From Phascolarctos cinereus (lineage: Eukaryota; Chordata; Mammalia; Diprotodontia; Phascolarctidae): DNA of 64,000 nucleotides. Below, piece after piece: positions 32,178-43,115 of this stretch; within the stretch, counting starts at the first letter, position 1, and the number at the start of each line of letters is the position of its first letter. Made by a program: the position numbers and the translations under genes. The notes beneath the pieces are model-generated. The model made no database searches and was not told where the DNA came from. It saw only the letters and a program-made list of their open reading frames with translations. The stretch covers positions 15,191,501 to 15,255,500 of the forward strand of contig NW_018343987.1 in NCBI RefSeq assembly GCF_002099425.1, in the 5' to 3' direction.

Positions 32178-32645
32178 ATTTTCAGAAAGGGGGAAAAGAT
32201 ACATCATGGAAACTACAGACCTGTAAATTTGTTGTCAGTCCAAGGCTGGTCTAAAAATGTATTATCAAATAGATAGTTGGTTAGTGAGCCTATTAAAAGG
32301 GAAATGTTGATCAGCCAGGCATGTGACAAAATCTTTTATATTCCCATGGGCAGGATGGATAAATGTAGGCTAGATGACAGCACAGTTAGTTAGATTATTA
32401 GCTGATTGAGTAAGTATGACTAATTGTTGATTAATGGATCCATGTCAAACTAAGGTGAAGTCTCTATCAATGAGCCACAGGGGTCTGTCCTTAGACTGGT
32501 CTTGTTCAAGGAGGTATATTTAACAGATTTATGGATTATCCAAAACTGGGAGAATTAGCCGCTGTGAGGAATAACAGAGTCGAGATTCAAAATGATATCA
32601 TCAAGCTGGAAAGTTGGAAGGGGTTGAAACTAAGAATAAATATTA
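32178..32645 (+). mobile_element. CR1/L3 LINE, reverse-transcriptase region
   Basis: 'gagccacaggggtctgtcct' at about 32470 is the RT 'PQGSVL' block, followed by the expected downstream phrases 'ggaataacagagtcgagatt' and 'aaaatgatatcatcaagctg'. It is degraded, and no catalytic box survives in frame. Confidence 0.65.
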
Positions 32646-32649
32646 TTTC

Positions 32650-32955
32650 TTCTTCAAATGATTTTCCCCTATAATTTCAAGAGCGTGTGGTACACCATTG
32701 ACCAACTCGTGATCCCATTAGCCAATTGTTTTTTGTTTCTGCTGGGACCTAGCTCCATTAATTGTTTCTCTCCTCTGACTCACTGTCTTTGTTTCTCTGT
32801 TCCGTCTGTTTTCATATCTCTGCACCCTCCCCCTCTGTTTCCATATTTATCTCTCTCCTTCTCTTCCATGTTAGCTACAAACACTGTTGTAGTAATCTCT
32901 GTTTAAAAAAAGGAAAAGTGAAAAACCCTTATTTTGATGCTACCATACCTTACCG
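32650..32955. other. Pyrimidine-rich sequence, possibly antisense L1 3'UTR
   Basis: C/T-rich and adjacent to the left end of the antisense L1, so it may be its 3'UTR. Nothing firmer can be said. Confidence 0.35.
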
Positions 32956-34275
32956 TTTCCTTTTTCTTTCTTGCTCAAATTCTTCTTAAAAATTATTTTT
33001 CTACCTTTTGTTTTTACATCACCCAGTCTTTGTTTACCCTGTTTTTTCAGTTCTGCTCACTTCATTCTCCATCAATTCACATACATTTTCCCATGCTTCT
33101 TCATATTCTTTTTTGCTCACAGCAGAATAATGTTCCATTACTTTCATACACCACAACACGTTTAGTCATTTCCTCATCGATAAATACTTACTTTGTTTCC
33201 AGGTCTTTGCTGCCACAAAAAGTACTGCTAGGAATATTTGAGTATATATATATATATATATTAGACTTTTCTTTCTATTTTTGACCTCTTTGCTCAGCAA
33301 AGCGATCATCAGGCATATTTTTATAACTCATATTCTAAATTGCTTTCCAGAATGGTTGAATCAATTCATAGCTCAACCAAAACTCAGTTTACCTATCTTT
33401 CTATAGTTTTTCCAACATTGACTATTCTCATCTTTAATCATCTTTTTTTTCTTCAATTTTCTGTGTTCTAAGTGGAATCCTGGAGTCATTTTGATTTGCA
33501 TCTCTAATTTTGAAAAATCTCCCATGTGGTTGTTAACAGTTTGCCATTTTTTAGAAATATTCATTTCCTTTGAACTTTTCCATTGGAGAATGGCTCCTGT
33601 CTGACATGATTGTTTCAATCCCTTATATATTTTGAATATTAGACTCTTATTACACTTATTTGATGCAAATATTCTTGCCTAATTGATATTTTCCCTTATC
33701 CTAACCACACTGATTTTGTTCATGCAAAAGTTTTTCAATTTCATATCATGGGAATTATACATTTTATCTTTTGTGAACACCACTCTACTTTGGTTAAAAA
33801 TTCTCTACCAGTAATAACTGTGAAAGGTAACTGATCATGTTCTATTCTAATTTTTAAAATAGCATGACTTTTTATATTCAGGTTGTATATACATTCAGAG
33901 CTTATTGTTATAGGTGGCCCAAGATGTTAATCGAATATAATTTATGTTACTGCTTTATGATATTCCCAACAATTTTTATCAAATAGGAAGTTCCCCACCA
34001 AGTAATTTATGTTGTCAAGTTTATCAAATACTGGATTATTGAGTTCAATCATTTTTTGATTCTTCCTTATTTATTTTTTCTAGTAATCTACTTTTCTACT
34101 TTTTCATTGGTGCTAAATAATTTTCGTGATTGTTTCTTTTTAATAGGACTTTTTAATAGGACTATAAGTTTAGTAGGACTATAAGTGTTATTCCTCTTTC
34201 ATTCCCACTTTGCTCATTGTTTTCCTTGGGATTCTAGGCTTTTTGTCCCTCCAGGTGAATTTTGTCAGTGTTTTG
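32956..34275 (-). mobile_element. L1 LINE (antisense), old ORF2 3' half
   Basis: On the minus strand, 33373-33618 reads E-M-Q-I-K-M-T-P-G-F-H-like sequence, matching R-E-M-Q-I-K-M-T-L-T-Y-H of the L1 at 8364. Upstream in sense, K-L-K-S-F-C-M-N-K matches K-L-K-S-F-C-T-N-K at 8113. Landmarks in plus orientation: 'gcagaataatgttccattac' and 'atcattttttgattcttcct'. A short TA run lies at about 33243-33261. Many breaks; a different and older subfamily than 6660-9268. Confidence 0.75.
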
Positions 34276-35261
34276 GCTACTGTTAAACTTCTAGAAAGTG
34301 ACCTTCACTCATTGCCTCCATTTCCTCACCATCTCCCCTACTTCCACCCCATTTCCCCTCATTCATTCTGTCTTCTCTTCCTACCACCATGAGGAAAACA
34401 TTCTCTTCAGGGTCACCAGTGACCTGTTCATTGCTAGACCCAATGACCTTCTTTCAGTTTTCAGTTTCCCTGAGTTTTCTGCAAAATTGAACAGTGCTTA
34501 CCAACTTCTCCTTCTTGGTACTGTCTTCTTCATAGGCTCCTATTATGCTGTTCTCTCTTAGTTTGCCTCCTACCTGTCCAACAGCTCCTTGGTCTCCTTC
34601 ACTGGTTGGTTCATCATTCTTCTCTCATCATTAAGTTTGAGTGTCCCCCAAGTTTCTCTTAGACTCTCTCTGTTCCTCTTTCTACATTCTCCTTCATTAA
34701 TCTTATATTTTCCCATAGCTTCAACTATTATCTCTGTGAAGATAATTCCCAGATCTCTAGATCCGGTTCCACTCTCTGTTAGGAGCTCTAGTCCCACATC
34801 TTTAACTGCTTGCCAGAGATTTTTATCCAGATGTCATGCTGATAACTCTAAGTGAACATATGCAAAATTTAACACATCAGTTCATCCCCTAAACTTATCC
34901 CTCCTTCCAGTTTCTTCTTTTCTGTTAATGATGCCAGTCTACTCACTGAAGCTCAACATCTTGAAGTCATGTTTGATCCTTCTTACTCCCCAAGGTCCAA
35001 TTTGCTGCTAGGTTCTGCCACTTGTATCTCCTAAATATTTCTCATATCCATCCTCTTTACTCACATTGCCTCTATTATAATTTGTTCCTTCATTGTACCT
35101 CCCTTGAATTTATATAAGAACTACTTAAATAGGGTCCCTACTTCCAATGTCTCCCTTCTCTAATTCAGCCTTCATACAGCTGTCAAAATAATCTCCCTAA
35201 GTCACAGTCCTATCTGACTCTCCTACTTAAAACCCTTCAGTGACTCCATGTTGCCTATCAT

Positions 35262-35452
35262 CAGTCATCTTGACCATTGTTTTGCCACTAGACTTTGATG
35301 ACTCTGGAGGATCGAGTGAGGCTGATGGCTTTGTGCAGCTCTGTCTCACTCATATCCAATTTAAGTGCAAGTCATCACCCTCATGATATCATTGGTCTTC
35401 TTGGAGAACAAAGGATGAACAACAACAATGACAACAATTGCCAATAGTGCCA
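35262..35452 (-). mobile_element. SINE-like marsupial repeat (antisense), nested in L2
   Basis: It ends in 'gaacaacaacaatgacaaca'. The reverse complement matches 3151-3300, including 'tcctccagagtcatc' and 'gtgatgacttgcac' phrases. It lies within the sense L2. Confidence 0.7.
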
Positions 35453-35754
35453 AACACAAACAGCAGAGCTAGCCATTAATCCACAATTTAACTTCACTCT
35501 ATCTTTCCAGACTTACTTCCCACTATCACCTTCCACATCCCAGACAAACTGAACAAGTATCTAAACCTGGTTTTGTTCTGTGATCTCTTACTGCCATTAA
35601 TCTATTCAGAATGCGCTCCTTCATCCTCACTGGTTGAAAATTTTCTCTTTATTCAAGGGCCACCTCAGATGCCTTATCATGCTGAAAGTATTTTCACTTT
35701 CTTTAAATTTTCTTAAAGCATTTTGTCTTGGTCATTCTTCTGACTGTCATGAGA

Positions 35755-35960
35755 ATACAAGGTCAGAGACTTAGGACTTGAAGGGACCTTAAAAGCCATG
35801 AAGTCTGACCCTGTCATTTTACAGGTGAGGAAACTGAGGCACACAGCAATTAAGTGACTTTCCCAATGTAACACATCTAGTAAGTGTCTGATTAAAAACT
35901 TGAATCTAGGTCTTTCTGACTCCAAGCCTAGTATCATATGCATTACACCATGTTGCCTTT
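35755..35960 (-). mobile_element. MIR-like SINE (antisense), nested in L2
   Basis: 'ttgaagggaccttaaaagcc', 'ttacaggtgaggaaactgag' and 'cctagtatcatatgcattac'. The L2 tail resumes right after it. Confidence 0.75.
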
Positions 35961-36189
35961 GACCTTTTATCATGCTTTGTCTAAAAGTCTTTCCCCACTA
36001 TTAGATTGTTTCTTAAGGTTAGAGATTGTGTCATTTTTTTTTTATCCTTGAATTCCTGGTCCTGATCAATGTCATAGACATACTAGGCATTTGATAAATG
36101 GGTTGGGGTTTTTTATTGTTTAATTAGTATAGACTCTAGCCCCTCCAGACCTCAGAAAGATTGCCTTTATGAGTTCCCAAAAAATTCTC

Positions 36190-36318
36190 CTCCATTAGAA
36201 TGTAAGCTCCTTGAGAACAGGGATTCTTTCTGTCTTTCTTTCTATGTACCCCTAGCATTTAGCAGAGTAACTGGCACATAGGAGCATTTAATAAATGCTT
36301 GTTGACTGACTGGATGAC
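36190..36318 (+). mobile_element. L2 LINE, 3' tail
   Basis: 'aatgtaagctccttgagaac', 'ggcacataggagcatttaat' and 'aaatgcttgttgactgactg' are a well-preserved terminus. Confidence 0.85.
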
Positions 36319-36835
36319 ATTAGTTAGCTTCTCTTTCCTCAAAGTGAGGCTGGTCTTCAGTAGCTTAATTCAAAATCTGCCAGAGCCTGCTCACCTCTGG
36401 CCTCATCTTTAAGAACTCAAGGTTACCTCCATGAGAGAATTTTAATGGAAAGAAATTTTAACAGGGGAAAATGTGAGCTCCTGTATTTAGGCTCAAAAAA
36501 TTATTGTTTGAGATCAAGATAGATGAGGCCTGGTATGGAAGCAGTGCAAACAGCAAAACAAAAGAAAGCACTACATCTGTGGGTTTTAGTTGAACACAAA
36601 CTCACTATGAGCCCAAAGAGTGTGATGAGGGTACTTAAGGCCCTAAGTGATCCAATTAATTAATAAAAGAATAGTGTTCACATTAAGGTTTGTGTTGATC
36701 AGACTTCATATGAGTATCATGTTTTAGCTCTGGGTACTACTATATTTTAAGAAGAGCATTGACAAATGAGAAAATCAAGAGGAAGGCAACAAGGATGGTT
36801 AGGGGCTTTGGAAACCACAAAATGAGATTTTCACA

Positions 36836-36902
36836 AAGCTCTTGACATACTGTCTGGCATATAGTAGGTGATTAATAAATGCTTATTCCTTCCCCATCTC
36901 CA
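36836..36902 (+). mobile_element. L2 3' tail nested in CR1
   Basis: 'actgtctggcatatagtagg' and 'tgattaataaatgcttattc' interrupt the CR1 text, which continues afterwards. Confidence 0.7.
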
Positions 36903-37149
36903 CCCTTCATCTCATATTAGGACCTACGTAAAGAACTGCAGATATTTAACCTACAGAAAATAAGACTTCTTGATGAGGTGGGGAAGAAAATGATAGCTAT
37001 CCTCAAATGAACAATCCAACGTACCACTCATTGGCTACTGGGTAAAATATATTGCCCTGTATTATTTACTTTTTAATTAAATTCACTGCCACAAACATTA
37101 ATCAGACACTTATTCTATGCAAAACACAGTGCTACATATTGAGAATTCA

Positions 37150-37412
37150 AAGATGAATATATTGCAGTGAGTAGAGCACTAAGCTTGGAATCATGAAGAC
37201 TCATCTTCCTGAGTTCGAATCTGGCCTTAGTTACTTACGCGCTGTGTGACCCTGGGCAAGTTACTTAACCCTGTTAACCTCAGTTTCCTCATCTGTCAAA
37301 TGAGCTGGAGAAAGAATCGACAAACTATTCCAGTATCTTTGCCAAAAAAAAAAAACCAAATGGGGTCCCAAAGAGTCAGACATGAGTGAAAATTACTGAA
37401 CAACAAAAATGT
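37150..37412 (+). mobile_element. RTE-tailed tRNA SINE, nested in L2
   Basis: 'gcagtgagtagagcactaag', 'gagttcgaatctggccttag', 'cagtttcctcatctgtcaaa' and 'aaagagtcagacatgagtga' are in order, with an A-run at 37347-37358. Near full length. Confidence 0.85.
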
Positions 37413-37550
37413 GTATATTTCATTTTAAATACATATATTTTACTCTTTATATATTTTCATATACGTATATATGTATCATATATATGTATATGTATGTGTG
37501 TGCATATATATACATATGTATTATATATATATATATGTATATAGTATTCA
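37413..37550. repeat. (TA)n/(TATG)n microsatellite
   Basis: It lies at the A-rich 3' end of the SINE, a common birthplace for microsatellites. Confidence 0.9.
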
Positions 37551-37639
37551 CTACTTCAAGGAATTCAGGCTACTAGGGGGATACGATATGTACACAGATA
37601 ATTAAGGTTACCTTACATCCCTAACTACATCTAAGTTCA

Positions 37640-37785
37640 CTATGGTCAGGTACTATGTGCTCTATTATTAGACTCTCTGGAGCTCAGTTTCTTCATCTAT
37701 AAAGTGAACGGGTTGGACTAGATCATCTCTAAAGCTCCTTTCAGTCCTATAATTATATGATTTTATGAAAGTTATGAAGTAGAAG
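37640..37785 (+). mobile_element. MIR SINE, 3' part
   Basis: 'gagctcagtttcttcatcta' and 'gggttggactagatcatctc' are MIR-type CORE and tail. Confidence 0.65.
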
Positions 37786-38289
37786 AGGGCTCAGAATTGA
37801 ATTGCATTGGTCCAGAGGGTAAAACAAAGAGCAATACATAGAAATAATATGATGTGATAATGATATATAGTGAAGGAGAGAAAAAAAAATTTAAACCAAC
37901 TAAGCTATCCAACAATGGAAAATGAGCTGCTTTGAAAAGTAGCTAATGATCAGAAGTGTTCAAGTGGGGTTTGGATGGCTGTATGTTAAGGACGCCATGA
38001 AGAGGGTTTCTACATTGGATGGGGCATTAAACTAGATGATTTCTAATGCCCTGCCTAACCCTGAGATTCTAATAACTCCTATAACTTTCAAGAATCTAAA
38101 GCTCTTCACAACCTAGAACCAACAAACCTTTCAACCTTATTGCATATTGCTTTCCTCTACTCACACTATGGTCCAATCAAACTATCCTTGCTGTTCCTTA
38201 TATATCACTTCCTATTTCCTATCCTTGTGTTTTTGTACTGTTCCCCATGCCTGGAATGCACTCCCTCCATGGCCTTTCTTCTCTCTGCA

Positions 38290-38572
38290 GCTCATGGTTT
38301 GATAGTACAGTGTTGAACATGAAATCAGGAAGACCTGAGTTCAAGTCCAGTCTCAGACACTTACTAGCTTTGTGACCCTGGGTAAGTTCACTTAGCCACT
38401 ATCTGCCTCAGTTTCCTCATCTATAAAATGGGGGTGATAGTAACACCCACTTTTTAAGCTTGTTGTGAGGATAAAATGAAATGTTTGCAAAATTCTTTGC
38501 AAATCTTAAAGTGCTATATAAATGCTAATAATAACAATGCTAGCTACAATAATAATTACTGACATCTCTATT
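38290..38572 (+). mobile_element. THER1-type SINE, nested in L2
   Basis: 'agtacagtgttgaacatgaa', 'gacctgagttcaagtccagt', 'cagtttcctcatctataaaa' and 'aagtgctatataaatgctaa'. Full length. Confidence 0.85.
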
Positions 38573-38714
38573 TTCCTTCAAGATTCAGCTCAGGAATTAT
38601 ATTCTACATGAGTTCTTTACTGGCTCTCTGAGTTGCTAGTGTCAAAGTTGACTAATATTTTAGTATGTTTTTTTTAAATGTCTTTATATGTACATTGGTT
38701 CCACTGTTTGAATG

Positions 38715-38940
38715 CAGAGAAGTAACACGAAATAATGGATGGAAAGTTGGTATAAATGCAGGAAGACTTGGGTTCAGATATCACCTCTGAAATGTACTGG
38801 CTATGTGACCTTGGGCACAACATTTGACATCTCAATGCGTTAGGTGAATTTCTTAAGCCCCCATTCTGCTGGGAAGGTACAAATTTGCATTAATGAAGGT
38901 AGGTCTCTCCTTCGAGAGAATCCCTTTCATCCATTAAGTC
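38715..38940 (+). mobile_element. tRNA-derived CORE-SINE, nested in L2
   Basis: 'taatggatggaaagttggta', 'aggaagacttgggttcagat' and the tail 'tttgcattaatgaaggtagg' match the SINE at 3600-3850. Confidence 0.7.
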
Positions 38941-39079
38941 TCTATCCTTATCCTCAGAACAGAAGCTTTTGGAGAGTAGGGATTTCATTTTTGTTTTGAT
39001 ATTCCAAGCACCTAGAACAGTGTGTGGCACATAGTAGGTGCTTAATAAATGCTTATTGATTGATTTCATGTCATCAAAT

Positions 39080-39795
39080 AATTTATTTTCAATCTTATTC
39101 AGTGGTTGTGATGTCCTGTTGCCTACAATTCCTTTCTTAAATAATCATGTCATGTAGGCATCATGTTTACGTGTAGTCTGAGTTCTTGATCTCCCTCATT
39201 TCCTATTCCCAATCCATTTTTTTCCCCAATATGTTTCTTGTCATCATTATATATTTCGACCTTTGCATTGAAATCACCAAGTATCCAACTATATCTTGAT
39301 CTCATTTGGAGGGTCTTATCAAATTCTTAAAGTTTTTCTGCTTCTTCATCCTCTGCACAGGTGCTGGTCCATAAGCTAAGATTATTTTCCTAGGTCTTTT
39401 TGTAAATACTTGTTGTGAGTAGTACAAAATGAGATGACCAAGTATCCTACAAAATGATGCTTCTTTGTTGCCTTTGGGCACGTCATGGAGTCCATTCCTT
39501 TATCTGCCTCTTCAAACATCAACTATGAACCATTCCCCCACTTAGCTGCAACATCTTTCTTTCATCTGGTTTCTTTTATAGCAAGAATATCAAGATTGAT
39601 ATAATTGAATCCCTCTCAGGTCCACTCATTGGTCACGAGACAAGGATCTTACATTTAGCTAAGGTAAAGGTAAAGTATATAGGTGGCCTAAAATCTGTCT
39701 GCTTCATAGTGTCCTTTGCTCTCATTTCCAACACTATGCTCACTATGCTCACCACTCACTATGAAATCAAAAGAGGGACTTCTATTTTCAAAGAT
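39080..39795 (-). mobile_element. RTE-like LINE, endonuclease segment (antisense)
   Basis: The minus strand of about 39150-39450 carries an apurinic-type endonuclease core resembling A-Y-A-P-T-S and then G-D-F-N-A-K-V, spread over shifted frames (plus-strand landmark 'tttgcattgaaatcaccaag' at 39262). The right end 'ctatgaaatcaaaagaggga' is where L1 sequence begins. No reverse transcriptase part. Confidence 0.6.
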
Positions 39796-39797
39796 GA

Positions 39798-40167
39798 TTA
39801 AGGAAAAAGCAGCTGTCTTTGTGGTGGCAAAGAACTGGAAATTATATAGATGCCCATTGATAGGAGAACAGTTGAACAATTTGTGGTTTATGATAGTGAT
39901 GGAATACTGTTGTGCTATAACAAATGTTGAGCTCAATGATCTTAGAAAAACATGGAAAGACTTGCATGAAATAATGAAGAGTAAAATGAGCAGAACCAAG
40001 AGAACATTGTCTACAGTAACAGCAATATTATTTGAAGAATTACTTTGAGTGAATAAGTCATTTTGGCTATCGTAAATACCTAAATTAACTATAAAGGAGA
40101 TATGAAGATATGCTATCTGCATCCAGAGATAGAACTGGTAAATGAAGTATATATTGAATGATTTTAC

Positions 40168-40209
<42 letters not shown>

Positions 40210-40490
40210 ATGTGTGTGTATACATATATATGCATATACACACACACACACATATATATATACATATACATATATATGTTTAGTGGTAGCCATCTCTGAG
40301 GTGGGGATGGGGAAAGGGGGAAAAAAGAAAATTATATATACACATATAATTTTGTTGTGTATTTAAAAGAAATAGGAAGTTGTACATAGTAAATTTGCAG
40401 TTTCATGTATGATCATCATTTTTATTGTACTATGTTGTATAAATGCTTGTTTTAGTCAATAAATTTTTAAAAATTAATTTTAAAATTTTT
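39798..40490 (+). mobile_element. L1 LINE, 3' end
   Basis: 'gtggtggcaaagaactggaa', 'agatgcccattgataggaga', 'gagcagaaccaagagaacat' and a G/A-rich 3'UTR ('aggtggggatggggaaaggg') run to an A-rich end. A microsatellite has expanded within the 3'UTR. Confidence 0.85.
40168..40280. repeat. (TA)n(TG)n(CA)n(TA)n compound microsatellite
   Basis: TA run, then TG run, then CA run, then TA run: an almost self-complementary arrangement within an L1 3'UTR. Confidence 0.95.
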
Positions 40491-40494
40491 AAAA

Positions 40495-41280
40495 AGAAAT
40501 CAGAAGGGGTACTCTCAAGGCTAAGGACCATTTTGTATTTTTCTTGGTTTCAAGAGTTATCATGGCCCAAGAATTCAGTGGAAAACCTAATTAACTAGCA
40601 TGATCCCCAGAAAGTAGACTCAGGCTGTTGCTGGGAGCACTTACCAAGTGGATCCAGTGTGGTTAAACCTACCAGAGCTTGGGCTCCACTGGCATAATCT
40701 TTGAAAAGCCAGAGTCTCTTCTGCATCTCAATTTGGCATCAGAATATGAGTGTGGATAATAATAAAGACATTATTATAGTGCTTTAAGGTTTGCAAAAAC
40801 CCCAGACCTAAACCAAGTCTTAGTTCTCATGAGTGGAATATAGGAGAGAGAATGTGAACAGCTGCAGAACAATGATCAGAAGTGCTAAAAGAATGTTCAA
40901 TGAGCTATTGAACTGCTCTCAGCAACAGCATTCTTTCCAACTGAAGCAGAGATGATATCACTTGATAATTGGGTACTCACACGCGGTAGGCTAGGCTGGC
41001 TCTTGGTATCTAGTGCCATCCTGGCAGCCTGATGCTCACATTGTGAGAATGGCGAGCAGAAAGGCTACTCAGTGTGGAACTGTGATGATGACACACAGGT
41101 CCTTTAGGAAATGTCCCACTCATGAACATGGGAAACCAAACTGGATAATTCTGTGACTGTCTCTTTCTCTTCTTTTTCAAATGGTCCCCGGGACTTCTGT
41201 TCCTTCTGTTTCCATTTAGAACTGAAGTTCATTCCACATTTGGAGCTTGAGTAGAAAGAATTTTATTGCATATTTTGAGT
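40495..41280. other. Unassigned sequence
   Basis: About 0.8 kb. Only a scrap of THER1 tail ('atagtgctttaaggtttgca', about 40775) is recognisable. No coding signal. Confidence 0.4.
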
Positions 41281-41281
41281 C

Positions 41282-41445
41282 AGTTTGGTGGCATAGTACA
41301 TAAAACACCGAACTTGAAGCTTAGAAGACCTAAGATTGATGCCTGCCTCAGACAGTTTGACGTCTCTCTGCCTCAGGTTCCTGATCTGGAAACCGGGGAT
41401 AATAATAGGACAGAATTGTGAGAAACAAATGAGATTGTATATACA
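41282..41445 (+). mobile_element. MIR/THER1 SINE
   Basis: 'agtttggtggcatagtacat', 'ttagaagacctaagattgat' and 'tgcctcaggttcctgatctg' are a degraded head and CORE. The terminal 'gaggtactaaataaatattt' is found beyond the microsatellite near 41682. Confidence 0.65.
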
Positions 41446-41455
41446 TGTGGATTAC

Positions 41456-41492
<37 letters not shown>

Positions 41493-41690
41493 AATATATA
41501 TATGTATATATATGTATATATATATATGTATATATGTGTATATATATGTATATATATGTATATATATATGCACATATACATACATACATATAACTATATA
41601 TACACATATACACACAAACATGTATAAATACATATGTATGTGTATATGTACATATTTTATATATACATATATCTGTGTGTGTGAGGTACT
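41446..41690. repeat. (TA)n/(TATG)n/(CATA)n microsatellite inside a SINE
   Basis: About 245 bp of TA-rich tetramers and hexamers, apparently expanded within the 3' part of the SINE. All frames here are artefacts. Confidence 0.95.
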
Positions 41691-41709
41691 AAATAAATAT
41701 TTCTAATTA

Positions 41710-42090
41710 TCCAGGCTGACTTATTGGGTATCATCTATTACATCTGGCACACTTGAAGAAGCTTGCCTCTAACAGAGTAGAATGCTTTGGTGAGTCACCT
41801 TTTAGCTTGTGTACAGGCTTTCCTTAGAAAAGGTCAGATGACTCTATGCAGACAATCTCCTGGAGTTGTTTCGAAGGCTCCAAGCCAGTTGTTTGTTTTT
41901 CTGCCCTGTGTAGCACCTTAAGATCTTTATGTAATTGATGCTCCAGCTCTGAGAAACAAGTTTTTCATTTTTGATTCTAAGGTATGAACTTGGATCTGAT
42001 GTCCCAATAAAGCTGCCCTCGTGAGTTCCTCTTGTTGCTTTAGCAGAGAGGTGTAGAAAAACTAGATCCAAAATAAGAGATCTTCCAATC
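41710..42090. other. Unassigned sequence
   Basis: No recognised repeat and no convincing frame. Confidence 0.4.
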
Positions 42091-43115
42091 TTTTTTTTTT
42101 CTCTTTTTTCTGGTTTCTCTCTGGTAACTTCACTCTCTTTATATTTAGCTTTAGTATTTTTTCTGTTTTGTGTTTGTTATCTCCCATATGTTGTACATTG
42201 GCCTTTCTTTATGAAGACAAGTTATTAAATTCTAAAATTTCTTCCTTATCATTCTCTCAATTTGTTTTCTTCTAAAAGTGTTAATGTATTTTACATCACT
42301 TTTATTTTTGAATATATTTCTTCCCCCTTCTCTACCCAGTGAGCTATCCCTTGTAGCAGAGAATAAATAAGAAGAGGGGTGGAGAGAAGAAGCAGTCCAA
42401 CACAAGCTGACCAAGCTGTGTTTTAGAGGATATGTAATATTCAACACCTTTTGTCCTCTGCCTCTGCAAGAAAGGGACAGAAGTACATTTTCTCAATCTA
42501 TTCTTTGAGGACAACCTTGGTATTTATAATTAAATGGTATTCAGCTACGTTTTTTGTTCTTTCTATTTATATCATTGTAATAATTATGCACGGGCAACTA
42601 GGTAGCTCAATGGATAGAGTGCTAGGCTTGGAATCAGGAAAACTCATCTTGACAAGTTCTAATCCAACCTCAGATACATATTAGCTGTGCTACCCTGGGC
42701 AAGTCATTTAACCAATTTCTCTCAGTTCCTCATCTGTAAAATGAGCTGAAGAAGGAAATGGCAAACCACTCCAGTATCTTTACCAAGAAAATTCCAAATT
42801 GAGTCATGAAGAGTTGGACACAACAGAAATGAGTGAAAAAAATAATTATGTATAATGTTTTCCTGCTTCTGCTCACTTCACTCTATTACTTCATAAAAAT
42901 CTTTCCACATGTCCCTGAATTCTTCATATTTGTTGTTTCTCATGGCACAGTAATATTTCATTATATTCCTGTACCATTTGTTTAGTCATTCCCCAATCAA
43001 TGGGCATCTATTCCGTTTTCAGTTCTTTGCTCCTACATAAAGTACTGCTGTGATTATTTTGTTGTATAACAGACTTTTCTGTCTTTGATCTCCCCTTAAA
43101 AATAATTTTTAAAGG
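42091..43115 (-). mobile_element. L1 LINE 3' end and 3'UTR (antisense)
   Basis: A T-run at 42091 is the antisense A-tail. 'gaatatatttcttccccctt', 'tcatggcacagtaatatttc' and 'caatcaatgggcatctattc' follow the antisense 3'UTR and ORF2 end of marsupial L1. Interrupted by a SINE at 42589-42840. Confidence 0.75.
42589..42840 (+). mobile_element. RTE-tailed tRNA SINE with intact target duplication
   Basis: A 252-bp element from 'cgggcaactaggtagctcaa' to 'agagttggacacaacagaaa' plus an A-run. It is flanked by a perfect 10-bp direct repeat AATAATTATG at 42579-42588 and 42841-42850, proving insertion into the L1 by target-primed reverse transcription. Confidence 0.93.

Larger units (their letters stand above)
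34276..36110 (+). mobile_element. L2 LINE (sense), about 1.4 kb of element with two nested SINEs
   Basis: 'ttcagggtcaccagtgacct', 'tcctacctgtccaacagctc', 'gagtgtcccccaagtttctc' (RT P-Q block), 'catcttgaagtcatgtttga', 'cttaaaacccttcagtgact' and the tail 'gacatactaggcatttgata' follow L2 ORF2 to the 3' end. It is interrupted at 35262-35452 and 35755-35960. Confidence 0.8.
37070..37620 (-). mobile_element. L2 3' end (antisense) nested in CR1
   Basis: Left part 'acacttattctatgcaaaac' and right part 'ttcaaggaattcaggctact' belong together. A SINE and a microsatellite separate them. Confidence 0.6.
36420..38080 (+). mobile_element. CR1/L3 LINE (sense), split by later insertions
   Basis: 'aaaatgtgagctcctgtatt', 'gaggaaggcaacaaggatgg', 'gaactgcagatatttaacct', then, after an intervening cluster, 'ggtccagagggtaaaacaaa', 'aagctatccaacaatggaaa' and 'ttaaactagatgatttctaa' run from ORF2 to the 3' end. 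The insertions are an L2 tail at 36836-36902 and an L2/SINE/microsatellite/MIR cluster at 37070-37785. Confidence 0.75.
38081..39072 (+). mobile_element. L2 LINE (sense) with two nested SINEs
   Basis: 'aagctcttcacaacctagaa', 'ccatgcctggaatgcactcc', then, after a SINE, 'ccttcaagattcagctcagg', then, after another SINE, 'ttttggagagtagggatttc' and 'tagtaggtgcttaataaatg'. A single L2 3' half broken twice. Confidence 0.8.

Noticed and set aside
39688-40293. A 201-codon minus-strand frame
   Set aside because: It crosses a compound microsatellite and the antisense of an L1 3' end; the readable protein is antisense L1, not a gene.
41336-41706. Tyr/Ile-rich open frames on both strands
   Set aside because: All run through the TA/TATG microsatellite 41446-41690; low-complexity artefacts.
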